DNA of 64,000 bases, taken from the NCBI RefSeq assembly GCF_012396365.1, contig NZ_JAAXPG010000006.1, forward strand, positions 124,001 to 188,000. Direction: 5' to 3'. Source of the DNA: Nocardiopsis alborubida (GTDB lineage: Bacteria; Actinomycetota; Actinomycetes; Streptosporangiales; Streptosporangiaceae). Positions 46,189 through 54,705 of this stretch are shown one piece after another; within the stretch, counting starts at the first letter, position 1, and each line of letters opens with the position of its first letter. Below the pieces are notes generated by a model, which did not search any database, had not been told where the DNA came from, and worked only from the letters and a program-made list of their open reading frames with translations. The position numbers and the translations under genes were made by a program.

Positions 46189-47496
46189 TCAGGGCGGGTC
46201 GGGCTGCTGGACGGCTCCGCGCGCGACCATCGCGTCCACTCTGGCCCCATCGACGCCGAGTTCGGCCAGGATCCGCCGGGAGTGCTGCCCCAGCAGCGGC
46301 GGCGCGGTGAGCGGTGGCGGCGTGCCCTCCAGGCGGAACCCCGCGCGGACCTGTTCGAGCAGGCCTGCGGTGGGGTGCTTCACGGTGCGCAGGACGTCGT
46401 CGCCGCTGGCGTCGGCGGTGCGCAGCGCGTCGAGTACCCCGCGCACCCGCCCCACCGGCACCCCGGCCCCCACCAGCAGTTCCATCCAGTGGTCGGCGGG
46501 CCGGGAGCGAAGGGTCGCCGACAGTTCGCCGACCAGCTCCTCCCGGTGCGCCACCCGGCCGGGGTTGGTGGCGTAGCGCGGGTCCGCGCCCAGGTCGGGG
46601 CGGTCCAGGGCCGCGCACAGCCGCTGGTACAGGGCGTCGTTCCCGGCGGCGACGACGATCTCGGCGTCCGCCGTCGGAAAGGCCTGGTAGGGCACGATCG
46701 TGGTGTGCGCGTTGCCGACCCGGGCGGGTTCGGTCCCCGTCACCAGCGCCTGCTGGGTGAGGTTGACCAGCCCGGAGAGGGTGGAGTTGATCAGCGACAC
46801 GCTGATGTTCTCCCCGCGCCCGGTGACGCGGGCCCGCATGAGCGCGCCCAGGACGCCCACGGCGGCGTTGAGCCCGGTGAGCACGTCGGTCAGGGCCACA
46901 CCCACCTTGCTCGCCGGCCCCTCCGCGGGTCCGGTGGTGGCCATGAGACCGCTCTCGGCCTGCACCACGATGTCGAAGCCGGGGCGCGTCGCGGGCTCGT
47001 GTTCGGGGCCGAAGCCGCTCACCGAGCAGTACACGACGGCCGGATTGCGGGCGCTGACGGCCTCGTAGCCGAGCCCGAGCCGGTCGATCACCCCGGGCCG
47101 GAAGTTCTGGATGACCACGTCGGAGGCCGCGCACAGCTCCTGGACCGCGGCCAGGCCCTCGGGGTCCTTCAGGTCCACGGCCAGGCTGCGCTTGTTGCGG
47201 TTCACCGACAGGAAGTAGGCGGCCTCCCCGTGCCCCCCGGGTCCGGACTCCCCGGCCCAGGGCGGCCCCCAGGAGCGCGTGTCGTCGCCGCGTCCGGGCT
47301 GTTCCACCTTGACCACCTCGGCGCCCATGTCGGCGAGCAGCATGGTGGCGTAGGGGCCCGCCAGCACGCGGGACAGGTCGGCGACGCGTACGCCCGCCAG
47401 CGGCAGCGGCGCGGTCCGGGGCCCGGCTCCGGTCTCGGCCCCGTTTCGGGTTCCGGCTTCGGGGCGGGCCCCGTTCCCGGAAAGGTCGTCGGTCAC
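46189..47496 (-). CDS. class III CoA-transferase (CaiB/BaiF family)
   Basis: A 435-residue CoA-transferase. The N-terminus has LAGVRVADLSRVLAGPYATMLLADMGAEVVKVEQPGRGDDTR, and the catalytic Asp is in RPGFDIVVQAESGLM. Its partner gene is a glutaryl-CoA dehydrogenase-like enzyme, an arrangement that recalls the eukaryotic pair of succinyl-CoA:glutarate CoA-transferase (SUGCT) and GCDH. I therefore suggest activation of glutarate or a similar dicarboxylate, as inference. It overlaps the DUF3870 gene (ATGA). Confidence 0.9.
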   Translation of the reverse strand: MTDDLSGNGARPEAGTRNGAETGAGPRTAPLPLAGVRVADLSRVLAGPYATMLLADMGAEVVKVEQPGRGDDTRSWGPPWAGESGPGGHGEAAYFLSVNRNKRSLAVDLKDPEGLAAVQELCAASDVVIQNFRPGVIDRLGLGYEAVSARNPAVVYCSVSGFGPEHEPATRPGFDIVVQAESGLMATTGPAEGPASKVGVALTDVLTGLNAAVGVLGALMRARVTGRGENISVSLINSTLSGLVNLTQQALVTGTEPARVGNAHTTIVPYQAFPTADAEIVVAAGNDALYQRLCAALDRPDLGADPRYATNPGRVAHREELVGELSATLRSRPADHWMELLVGAGVPVGRVRGVLDALRTADASGDDVLRTVKHPTAGLLEQVRAGFRLEGTPPPLTAPPLLGQHSRRILAELGVDGARVDAMVARGAVQQPDPP

Positions 47497-47897
47497 GACA
47501 GCGCCTCCTGCCCGTCCCCGGGGCCTCCGGGCAACTGGTCGCCCTCCCGCAGCTGGCCGTAGGTCTCCAGACAGCGGCGGAGGGCGGTGGTCAGCGCGGC
47601 GCCGGACTGGCCCGCGTAGCGGGTCTGCACCCGCCGCACCAGCTCGGCGACGTCCTCGGTCACCGACTCCCCCTCGACCAGGGCTCGGAAGAAGTCCCGG
47701 GCGAGCTCGGTGAGCAGGGTGGTGTCCGCGGCGACGACGCGCCCGTCGGCGGTGTCCACGGCCAGCACGACCCCGAGCCGCTGGTACTGGGAGTGGCTCG
47801 CCACCGAGTCGGGGAGGCGGGCGTAGCCGGACACCAGGACGACCCTGGGGTTGCGCAGGACCTGTTGGATACGGTCGTCGCCGTACAAGGTGGACAC
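47493..47897 (-). CDS. DUF3870 domain protein
   Basis: A 134-residue protein. The N-terminal half contains IQQVLRNPRVVLVSGYARLPDSVASHSQYQRLGVVLAVDTADGRVVAAD, which I recognise as DUF3870-like; the second half is helical. It starts from the GTG at 47897 and heads the operon with the CoA-transferase. DUF3870 genes often lie near acyl-CoA and dicarboxylate enzymes; the function is unknown. Confidence 0.75.
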   Translation of the reverse strand: MSTLYGDDRIQQVLRNPRVVLVSGYARLPDSVASHSQYQRLGVVLAVDTADGRVVAADTTLLTELARDFFRALVEGESVTEDVAELVRRVQTRYAGQSGAALTTALRRCLETYGQLREGDQLPGGPGDGQEALS

Positions 47898-48088
47898 CTC
47901 TCGCTCACGGGCACGCGAAAACTCCGATGCTCTGGAGTCTCGCGCCTGGAGGGCGGCCGGGGGAAACCGGACACCCGCGGCGTGAGGGCAGGCAGGCACA
48001 AGTATGTCCCCACCGCGCGCGCCGCTGTCAAGCGGGGCGGTGGTCCGGGCCACATCCCGCCCCCCTGCCGCGCGCCGGACGGCTGTGT

Positions 48089-48094
48089 TAGTCT
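48089..48094 (+). promoter_or_regulatory. -10 box of the riboswitch-controlled transcript
   Basis: TAGTCT ends 8 bases before the first base-paired nucleotide of the SAM-IV aptamer, the expected place for a start site near 48101. Confidence 0.6.
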
Positions 48095-48102
48095 GCCTCG
48101 CA

Positions 48103-48185
48103 GGTCACGAGTACCAGCGTCAAGCCCCGGCTAGCTGGTCGGCAACCCTCCTACCGCGGTGGGGTGCCCCGGGTGAGGACCAGGT
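48103..48185 (+). ncRNA. SAM-IV riboswitch
   Basis: The stretch reads GGTCACGAGTACCAGCGTC, then CAAGCCCCGGCTAGCTGG, then TCGGCAACCCTCCTACCGCG, then GTGGGGTGCCCCGGGTGAG and GACCAGGT. The GGTC/GACC closing helix, the internal pairing of CCAGC with GCTGG, the GGCAACC core and the GGGGTGCCCC element match the actinobacterial SAM-IV motif. It directly precedes the aminotransferase gene by 94 bp. A 7-bp hairpin (CCGACAC 48187-48193 / GTGTCGG 48198-48204) follows at once and is a likely part of the expression platform. SAM binding should turn the gene off. Confidence 0.92.
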
Positions 48186-48186
48186 C

Positions 48187-48204
48187 CCGACACGACCGTG
48201 TCGG
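48187..48204 (+). terminator. hairpin right after the SAM-IV aptamer
   Basis: Arms CCGACAC and GTGTCGG around GACC. It may act as the termination or translation-control element of the riboswitch; no U tract follows. Confidence 0.45.
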
Positions 48205-48278
48205 ACAAGCGCGGACCCCTGAGGCGTTGCCGGAGTGACATCTCCGCGGGTCCCACGACCCGTAGGAGGGGTGTCTTC

Positions 48279-49628
48279 ATGACCACTGCCGTTTCCGTTC
48301 ACACCGCCCGTCGCGCCGCGCACCCGGCCGACACCGCCGCGTGCACCGTCGTCACCTCCGACGAGGGCGTCCCCCTGGTCACCGGCGAACGCGTCGAGTA
48401 CGCCAACTTCGACTACGCGGCCAGCGCCCCGTGTCTGACCCCGGTGGCCGATGCCCTGTCCGCGGCGCTGCCCTACTACGCCAGCGTGCACCGCGGCGCG
48501 GGCCACCACTCCCAGGTCAGCACCGACGCCTACGAGCGCGCCCGCCGCAGCGTCGCCCGCTTCGTGGGCGTGCGCTCGCGGCCCGACGACGCCGTCGTGT
48601 TCGTGCGCGGCACCACCGACGCCCTCAACCTGCTGGCCCGCTCGGTGCCCGAGGGCTGCACGGTGGTCGTGTTCGAGTCCGAGCACCACGCCAGCCTGCT
48701 GCCCTGGGAGCACCCCGCCGCCCGGGCCGGACGGGTGGTGCGCCTGCCGCTGCCCGCCTCCCCGCAGGAGGCGGTGGAGGCCGCGCGCTCCGCGCTGCGC
48801 CGGGCCCCCGAGGGCCCGCGCCTGCTGTGCGTGACCGCCGCCTCCAACGTCACCGGCGAGATCTGGCCGGTGGAGGAACTGGTGGAGGCCGCCCACGCCG
48901 AGGACGCGCGCGTGGTCGTGGACGCCGCCCAGTACGTGCCGCACCTGCCCTTCAGCCTGGAGGCGACCGGCGCCGACTACGTCGCCCTGTCCGCCCACAA
49001 GCTCTACGCCCCCTTCGGTTCCGGGGTGCTGGCCGGACGCGCCGACTGGCTGCGCGAGGCCACGCCCTACCTGTCCGGCGGCGGGGCCACACGGCTGGTC
49101 ACCGAGCACGACGTGGTGTGGAACGACCTGCCCGCGCGGCACGAGGCGGGCAGCCCCAACGTGCTGGGCGCCGTGGCGCTGGCCGCCGCCTGCGACGCCC
49201 TCGCCCCCGCCGTCCAGGAACTCCTGCACGTCCGCGAGTCGGCGCTGCTGGAGCGGCTGCGCGCGGGGCTGGCCGGGATCGACGGCGTCACCGAGCTGAC
49301 CCTGTGGGGCGGGGAGCACCCGCGGGTGGGCATCGTGTCGTTCACCGTGGACGGCCTGCCCGCCGACCTGCTGGCCGCGGCCCTGTCCGCCGAGTACGGG
49401 ATCGGGGTGCGCGACGGCCTGTTCTGCGCCCATCCGCTCACCCGGCACCTGCTGCCCCGGGGGCACAGCCAGGCGGTGCGGGCGAGCCTGGGGGTGGGCA
49501 CCACGCGGGAGCACGTGGACCGCCTCGTCGGCGCGGTCGCCGAACTCGTGGCCCGCGGACCGCGCTGGAAGTACGCCGACTGCGACGGCCGCCTCGCCCC
49601 GGTGCCCGACCCCGCGCGGGTGCTCTGA
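48279..49628 (+). CDS. class-V aminotransferase fold PLP enzyme (cysteine desulfurase-like)
   Basis: A 449-residue PLP enzyme. The Schiff-base Lys lies in LSAHKLYAPFGSG, the phosphate-binding phrase is RGTTDALNLL, and VVDAAQYVPHLPF gives the cofactor Asp/Gln. GSPNVLGAVALAAA is typical of the CsdA/SufS-like group. TAGGAGG is 8 bases before the ATG at 48279. Control by a SAM riboswitch places it in sulfur amino-acid metabolism; it may form or cleave a C-S bond, but the reaction is not decided by sequence alone. Confidence 0.9.
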   Translation: MTTAVSVHTARRAAHPADTAACTVVTSDEGVPLVTGERVEYANFDYAASAPCLTPVADALSAALPYYASVHRGAGHHSQVSTDAYERARRSVARFVGVRSRPDDAVVFVRGTTDALNLLARSVPEGCTVVVFESEHHASLLPWEHPAARAGRVVRLPLPASPQEAVEAARSALRRAPEGPRLLCVTAASNVTGEIWPVEELVEAAHAEDARVVVDAAQYVPHLPFSLEATGADYVALSAHKLYAPFGSGVLAGRADWLREATPYLSGGGATRLVTEHDVVWNDLPARHEAGSPNVLGAVALAAACDALAPAVQELLHVRESALLERLRAGLAGIDGVTELTLWGGEHPRVGIVSFTVDGLPADLLAAALSAEYGIGVRDGLFCAHPLTRHLLPRGHSQAVRASLGVGTTREHVDRLVGAVAELVARGPRWKYADCDGRLAPVPDPARVL

Positions 49629-49740
49629 CGGGCGCCGCGGACGGAGCCGTCCCGCCGGACCCTGCGGCGGTGCGGCACAGCGCGCTCAGCGTGACGGCGG
49701 GAGCGCGTGCGGCGGCTGGTCAGAAGGGTTCGGGCCAGCG

Positions 49741-49762
49741 CTGCTACAGCTGGCTGTAGCAG
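49741..49762. promoter_or_regulatory. 22-bp palindrome, candidate operator of the ABC exporter
   Basis: CTGCTACAGC (49741-49750) and GCTGTAGCAG (49753-49762) are exact complements around TG. It lies 115 bp upstream of the small membrane-protein gene that starts the ABC cluster. No regulator gene is adjacent. Confidence 0.6.
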
Positions 49763-49876
49763 GGGTCGGCGGGTGGGCGGGATGTTTCGGCGGGCCGCGC
49801 CTGCGTAGCGTCGTAGACGACACGGCGGGCGGTACACCGGCCGTGTCCAGCCACCCACCGAACCCAGGGAGCAGCC

Positions 49877-50146
49877 GTGCCCGACGACCCCTACCGCATC
49901 GACGCTCCGACCGCCGGAGCCCCGTCGCCCTCCGTTCCGCAGCCGCTTCCCGCGCCCTCCCGACCCCGGCGCACCCCCGCCCGCAGGGCCCTCCTGGCCC
50001 TGCTCGGCGTCGTCTTCGCCGGGTCCGCCGTGGCCAACGGAACCCTGTCCCTGCTCGGCCACACGCTGGTCGGGTCGGCCTTCGGACTCACCGCGCTGGT
50101 CTCGCTCATCGCGCTGATCGTCCTGGCCCGCCGGGGGGACCGGTGA
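49877..50146 (+). CDS. small two-helix membrane protein
   Basis: An 89-residue protein from GTG 49877, with a Pro/Ala-rich N-terminus and two hydrophobic segments (ALLALLGVVFAGSAVANG and GSAFGLTALVSLIALIVLA). It overlaps the ABC ATPase gene (GTGA). I do not recognise a family. As the first gene of the exporter operon, it may be an accessory subunit. Confidence 0.7.
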   Translation: MPDDPYRIDAPTAGAPSPSVPQPLPAPSRPRRTPARRALLALLGVVFAGSAVANGTLSLLGHTLVGSAFGLTALVSLIALIVLARRGDR

Positions 50147-50958
50147 GCGGCGCGAACCCGGCGGCCACCGCCCCGGACTTTACCGCGCCGGGCTCCACCG
50201 GTCCGGACGCCGACGGCGAGGCCGTCCGGCTCACCGACGTCCACCGCGTCTACTCCGACGGCGAGGGAGCCGTCTCGGCGCTGGCCGGGGTGTCGCTGCG
50301 GGTTCCCCGCGGGTTGTTCCTCGCCGTCATGGGGCCGTCCGGGTCGGGCAAGAGCACCCTGCTCAACTGCGCGTCCGGCATGGACCGCCCCACCTCGGGC
50401 TCGGTGGTGGTCGGCGGCACCGACATCAGCACCCTGCGCGAGCCCCGGCGCACCGAGTTCCGCCGCGAGCGGGTCGGCTTCGTGTTCCAGTCCTACAACC
50501 TGGTGCCCACCCTCACCGCGGAGGAGAACATCACCCTGCCGCTGCGCCTGGCCGGTCGGACCCCCGACCAGGGCTGGCTGCGCGCGCTCGTCGGCCGGGT
50601 GGGCGTGGGGCAGCGGCTGCGCCACCGGCCCACGGAGCTCTCCGGCGGCCAGCAGCAGCGGATCGCGATCGTGCGCGCCCTGGCCTCCCGCCCCGACATC
50701 GTCTTCGCCGACGAACCCACCGGAGCGCTCGACGGCGCGACCGCCGACAGCGTCCTGGGCCTGCTGCGGGAGGTCGTGGACGAGCTCGGCCAGACCGTGG
50801 TCATGGTGACCCACGACCCCAAGGCCGCCGCCCGGGCGCACGCCACCGCGGTCATGGCCGACGGCCGCCTCGCCGACGTCCTGCACGCCCCCTCCGCGGC
50901 CGACCTGGCCGAGCGCCTGGCCTCCCTGGAGACGGCCGGGGCGGAGGCGGACCGATGA
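50143..50958 (+). CDS. ABC transporter ATPase (LolD/MacB type)
   Basis: A 271-residue ATPase with Walker [10 protein letters not shown], signature LSGGQQQR, Walker [13 protein letters not shown] and the switch His in VTHDP. The [21 protein letters not shown] phrase is typical of MacB/LolD-like ATPases. It is coupled to both neighbours by 4-base overlaps and should power the FtsX-type permease. Confidence 0.95.
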   Translation: MSGANPAATAPDFTAPGSTGPDADGEAVRLTDVHRVYSDGEGAVSALAGVSLRVPRGLFLAVMGPSGSGKSTLLNCASGMDRPTSGSVVVGGTDISTLREPRRTEFRRERVGFVFQSYNLVPTLTAEENITLPLRLAGRTPDQGWLRALVGRVGVGQRLRHRPTELSGGQQQRIAIVRALASRPDIVFADEPTGALDGATADSVLGLLREVVDELGQTVVMVTHDPKAAARAHATAVMADGRLADVLHAPSAADLAERLASLETAGAEADR

Positions 50959-53519
50959 CGGCGACCCCCGATCCCGTCGCGCCGGACCCCGTCGGCGGCC
51001 GCGGCCCCCTCGCGCTGAAGCTGGCGCGCGGCCGTGCCGGGGTGCTGACCGCCGTCGCCGTCGCGGTCCTGGGCGGATCGGCGTTCGTCACCGTCGGCGG
51101 CGTGCTCGCCGACACCGGAGTGCGCTCGTCGGTCCCCGCGGAACGGCTCCGGGGCGCGGACGCCGTGGTCACCGCGCCCCAGACGGTCGAGCAGGCCGAG
51201 GACCTGGACCTGCCACTGCCCGAGCGGGCCGGACTGCCCGAGGAGTTCACCGCCCGGCTGGCCGCCCTGCCCGAGGTCGGCACCGCCGTCGGCGACGTCG
51301 GGTTCCCGGCCGCCGTGCACACCGGGGACGGGGTCGTCACGGGAGCCGACCCCCGCACCACCGGCCACGGGTGGTCCTCCGCCGCGCTGCTGGAGGACGC
51401 CGCCCTGGAGGGGCAGGCCCCCCAGGGAACGCGGGAGGTGGTCCTGGACGCCGCCACGGCCGCCGCCGCCGGCGCCGGGGTCGGGGACCGGGTGCGGGTC
51501 ACCGCTGCCGGAAGCACCGGCGACCACCGGCTCTCCGGAGTGCTGGACACCGGCGCCACCGTGGTCCTGTTCGCCGACGACACCGCCGCCGACCTGGCCG
51601 GGCGCACCGGAGGTCCCCGTGAGGGCACCGTGGACCTGGTGGCCCTGCGCGCCGCGCCCGACGTGTCGGAGGAGCGGCTCACCGAGGCGGTGGAGGAGGC
51701 CCTGGCGGGCGAGGACGCGCTCGTGCGGACCGGGGACCGGATCGGCGACGCCGAGTCCCCGGCCGCCGGAGCCGCGCGCGGTGTCCTGGTCGCGGTGGCC
51801 GGTTCGCTCGGCGGCGTCCTGGTGATGACCATCGGCCTGACCGTCGCCGGAGCGCTGTCGGTCTCCGTGGCCGCCCAGCGCCGCGACCTGGCGCTGCTGC
51901 GGGCCGTGGGCGCCACGCCCCGGCAGGTCCGCCGCCTGGTCGCCGTCCCCAACCTCCTCGTCACCCTGGCGGTCCTGCCCTTCGGTGTGGGCGGGGGCTA
52001 CCTGCTGGCGGGGGTCGCGCTGGACTGGTTCGCCTCCCTGGGCCTCGTCCCGCCGGGCCTGCCTCCGGTGCTCGGACCGCTGCCCGCCCTGGCCACGGTC
52101 GTGCTGATGGCGCTCGCCGTGTGGCTGGCCTCGCTGGCCGCGGTCGGCCGGACCGCGGCCGCGCCGCCCACCGACGCGCTCGCCGAGTCCGTCGCCGAGC
52201 CGCGCGTTCCCGGCCGGGCGCGGACCTGGTCGGGGGCGGCGCTGCTCCTGGCCTCGGTGGGGGCTTCGGTTCCGGCGCTGGTGCTGGGCAACGAGATGGC
52301 CGCGGTCGGCCCGGCCTCGGCCAGCCTGCTCGCGGTGGTCGGGCTGGCCCTGGTCGGCCCCGCCCTGCTGAGGTCGGTGAGCGGGGCGCTCGGCCGCCGC
52401 CTGCCCGCAGCCTCCTCCGCCCTGACCTGGCTGGCGGTGCGCAACCTGCACGGCCACTCCCACCGGGTGGCGGGGGCGGTCAGCGCGCTGGCGATGCTGG
52501 TGGCCTTCGCCCTCAGCCAGGGCTACGTCAACACCACGCTGCTGACCGCGCAGGCGGAGCAGCGCGAGGACGGCGGGCTGGCCTCGAGCACGCTGACCGC
52601 GCCCGCGCTCGGCGGGCTTCCGCGGGGGCTGGCCGAGACCGTCGGGGAGGTCCCGTCCGTCGCCGCGGCCGTCACCGCCACGCCGACCGCCCTCGTGTGG
52701 ACCACCGAGATGCCGTTCGAGGAGGGGGCGCTGCACCAGGAGGTACCCGCGCTGGTCCTGGGGCCGGGCGCACCGGAGGTCGTCGACGTGGGCGTCACCG
52801 AGGGCGACCTGGGCGCGCTGACCGGCGACACCGTCGCGCTGGGCGCGCAGACCGCGCGCTCCCTCGGCGCGGAGCCGGGGCAGACGGTGACGTTCCGGAT
52901 GGGGGACGGGAGCGAGGTCAGCGCCGAGGTGGTCGCGCTGTACGAGCGCGAACTCGGCTTCGGCCGGGCCCTGGTCTCGCGGGACCTGGCCCGGGGGCAT
53001 CTGACCGGTGACCTGGCCGCCGAACTGCGGGTGCTCGCCGAACCCGGACGGGAGTCCGAGGTCCGCGAGGCCCTCGACGGCCTGGCCTCGGCCCACCCGG
53101 GGGTGGAGGTCGCCGACGCCGCCCCGGACGCGTCCGGGGCCGGGCTCGCGGCGAACACGTTGCTCAACCTCGTGGTGCTGCTCTGCCTGGCGGGGTACGT
53201 GCTGCTCTCGGTGGCCAACCGCCTGTCCGCCCAGACACTGCGCCGCCGTGCGGAGACGGACGCGCTGCGCGCCGTGGGCATGACCCCGGCGCAGGTCCGG
53301 TCGCTGCTGCGCAGGGAGGCCGCCCTGATCGCGGTCGGCGCGGTCGTCGCCGGTGTCCTGGCCTCCGCGGTCCCGCTCGCCTTCGCGGGGATGGGGCTTC
53401 TGGGGCGTCCGTGGCCCGGCGGCCCGTTCTGGCTGCTGCCCGCGACCGTGCTGGTGGTCGCGGTGGTGTCCTGGCTGTGCGCGGAGCTCCCCGCCAGGAG
53501 GCTGACCGCCGACCGGTAG
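50955..53519 (+). CDS. FtsX/MacB-type ABC permease
   Basis: An 854-residue permease with duplicated FtsX domains. An N-terminal helix is followed by a large extracytoplasmic domain (~residues 45-265), a membrane block (RRDLALLRAVGATPRQVRRLV), a second extracytoplasmic domain (~540-730) and a final membrane block with ETDALRAVGMTPAQVRSLLRREA. These two LRAxGxTPxQvR phrases are the cytoplasmic coupling motifs. Members usually export peptides or lipoproteins or act as sensors of cell-wall drugs; the substrate here is not clear. Confidence 0.93.
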   Translation: MTATPDPVAPDPVGGRGPLALKLARGRAGVLTAVAVAVLGGSAFVTVGGVLADTGVRSSVPAERLRGADAVVTAPQTVEQAEDLDLPLPERAGLPEEFTARLAALPEVGTAVGDVGFPAAVHTGDGVVTGADPRTTGHGWSSAALLEDAALEGQAPQGTREVVLDAATAAAAGAGVGDRVRVTAAGSTGDHRLSGVLDTGATVVLFADDTAADLAGRTGGPREGTVDLVALRAAPDVSEERLTEAVEEALAGEDALVRTGDRIGDAESPAAGAARGVLVAVAGSLGGVLVMTIGLTVAGALSVSVAAQRRDLALLRAVGATPRQVRRLVAVPNLLVTLAVLPFGVGGGYLLAGVALDWFASLGLVPPGLPPVLGPLPALATVVLMALAVWLASLAAVGRTAAAPPTDALAESVAEPRVPGRARTWSGAALLLASVGASVPALVLGNEMAAVGPASASLLAVVGLALVGPALLRSVSGALGRRLPAASSALTWLAVRNLHGHSHRVAGAVSALAMLVAFALSQGYVNTTLLTAQAEQREDGGLASSTLTAPALGGLPRGLAETVGEVPSVAAAVTATPTALVWTTEMPFEEGALHQEVPALVLGPGAPEVVDVGVTEGDLGALTGDTVALGAQTARSLGAEPGQTVTFRMGDGSEVSAEVVALYERELGFGRALVSRDLARGHLTGDLAAELRVLAEPGRESEVREALDGLASAHPGVEVADAAPDASGAGLAANTLLNLVVLLCLAGYVLLSVANRLSAQTLRRRAETDALRAVGMTPAQVRSLLRREAALIAVGAVVAGVLASAVPLAFAGMGLLGRPWPGGPFWLLPATVLVVAVVSWLCAELPARRLTADR

Positions 53520-53997
53520 CGCGGGGGTCCTGACGGGTGCCCTCCGACGGGGGACGGTTTCCGTGGCGGAGGGCCGGGCCCCTCCACCACGGGCCAGCGT
53601 CTCGGGACGGGCGGCCGGTGGCCGGACGGGGAGCCTCCGCCACCGGACGGGGCCGTTTCCCGGGAAACGGAGGAAGGTGGTGCCTTTCGGGATCGTCCGG
53701 CCGCGTCGGAGGGCTTTTCCGAGGACGCGGCGCGGTGACCTGCTGGAATCGCGGGGGAGCGGGGTGTGACGCCCCCTCTCCGTCCGCGGGGCCGGGTTCG
53801 TTCACTAGAAACACTTGCGCCCCAGGAAGCCCTAAAGGGCGAAATAGGGCGCATAACACCCATGTGTGTGCCGAGGATCACTTTCACAGGAGGTACCATC
53901 GGGCCCTGACGGCATGGCGCGACGCTGTCCGGGCCCGACCGGCCCGCCCCGCCGAGCGTCTGCCTCCCGCGAGCGAACCGGCTGGGGGAGCGTGAAC
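53520..53997. other. intergenic region, 478 bp
   Basis: It holds several hairpins: an imperfect stem around 53561-53592, and a perfect 18-bp palindrome CCGTTTCCCGGGAAACGG (53653-53670) within a larger foldback. AT-richer sequence near 53830-53870 is a promoter candidate for the following gene. AGGAGG at 53888-53893 does not fit any good start; the nearest in-frame ATG is 20 bases away (53914). Confidence 0.55.
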
Positions 53998-54705
53998 GTG
54001 ACCAACGTCCGAGGGCCCAAGACAGGTCGGCTCACGGCCGTGTTCCGCGGGCGCGGGTCCGTACCCGTCCCCGGCCAGCGGTCCGGTGTGGTCGACCTCG
54101 GCTCCCGCACGGGCGAGCGTCCCGATCCGCGGCACACCGAGCACATCCGCCTGCACCAGGCCTTCCTGGGGCGTGCGGTCGACTACCTGGCCGCCGACGC
54201 GGGCGTGCGCCAGTTCGTCGACTGGGGGTGCCCGGTGCCCGGGACCGCCGAGCGGGTGCACGCCGCCGCCCCCGACGCCTCGGTCGTCCACGTCGCCCCG
54301 CACGGCGCGGCGGGCATGCTCTCCACCGCCGGGGCCTCCGTGCTCTCCGGCGACGGATCCGGCACGGAAACGCTCCTGCGCCGCCTCGGCACCTCCGGGC
54401 TCGTCGACTTCGACGAGCCCGTCGCCGTTCTGATGACCCGCCCCTTCACCGCGGACGACCCGCCCGCCGGGATCGACGGCCTGCACGCCCTCATGCGCGG
54501 GGGCGGCTACCTCGCGCTCGCCTCCCCGGCTCCCCGCGCCGCGGTGGAGCGCGCCTTCGCCCCCTTCCAGCCGATCGAACCCGGGGTGGCCGACCTGCGG
54601 TGGTGGCCCTACCCGGACGAGGACGTGCCCGACCCGGGAACCGGCGTCCTCGCCGGCCTGGGCCGCGCGCCCGGCCGCGGAGGGGGCGTCCGCGGGTGGC
54701 GGTGA
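53998..54705 (+). CDS. degenerate DUF574-like (SAM methyltransferase-fold) protein
   Basis: A 235-residue protein with GTG at 53998, seven bases behind GGGGGAG. HIRLHQAFLGRAVDYLAADAGVRQFVDWGCPVPGTAERVHAAAPDASVVHV follows the outline of DUF574 proteins. The typical RVYDYLLGG start is missing. The SAM-binding GxGxP(T) becomes GCPVPGT, and the D-N-D-P loop becomes APHGA. I suggest a methyltransferase-fold protein that no longer methylates. Its stop overlaps the DinB gene start (GTGA). Confidence 0.6.
   Translation: MTNVRGPKTGRLTAVFRGRGSVPVPGQRSGVVDLGSRTGERPDPRHTEHIRLHQAFLGRAVDYLAADAGVRQFVDWGCPVPGTAERVHAAAPDASVVHVAPHGAAGMLSTAGASVLSGDGSGTETLLRRLGTSGLVDFDEPVAVLMTRPFTADDPPAGIDGLHALMRGGGYLALASPAPRAAVERAFAPFQPIEPGVADLRWWPYPDEDVPDPGTGVLAGLGRAPGRGGGVRGWR

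Larger units (their letters stand above)
47898..48278. other. divergent intergenic region, 381 bp
   Basis: It carries the leftward promoter of the DUF3870 operon (AT-rich patch near 47920-47940) and the rightward SAM-IV promoter and riboswitch listed below. Confidence 0.6.
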
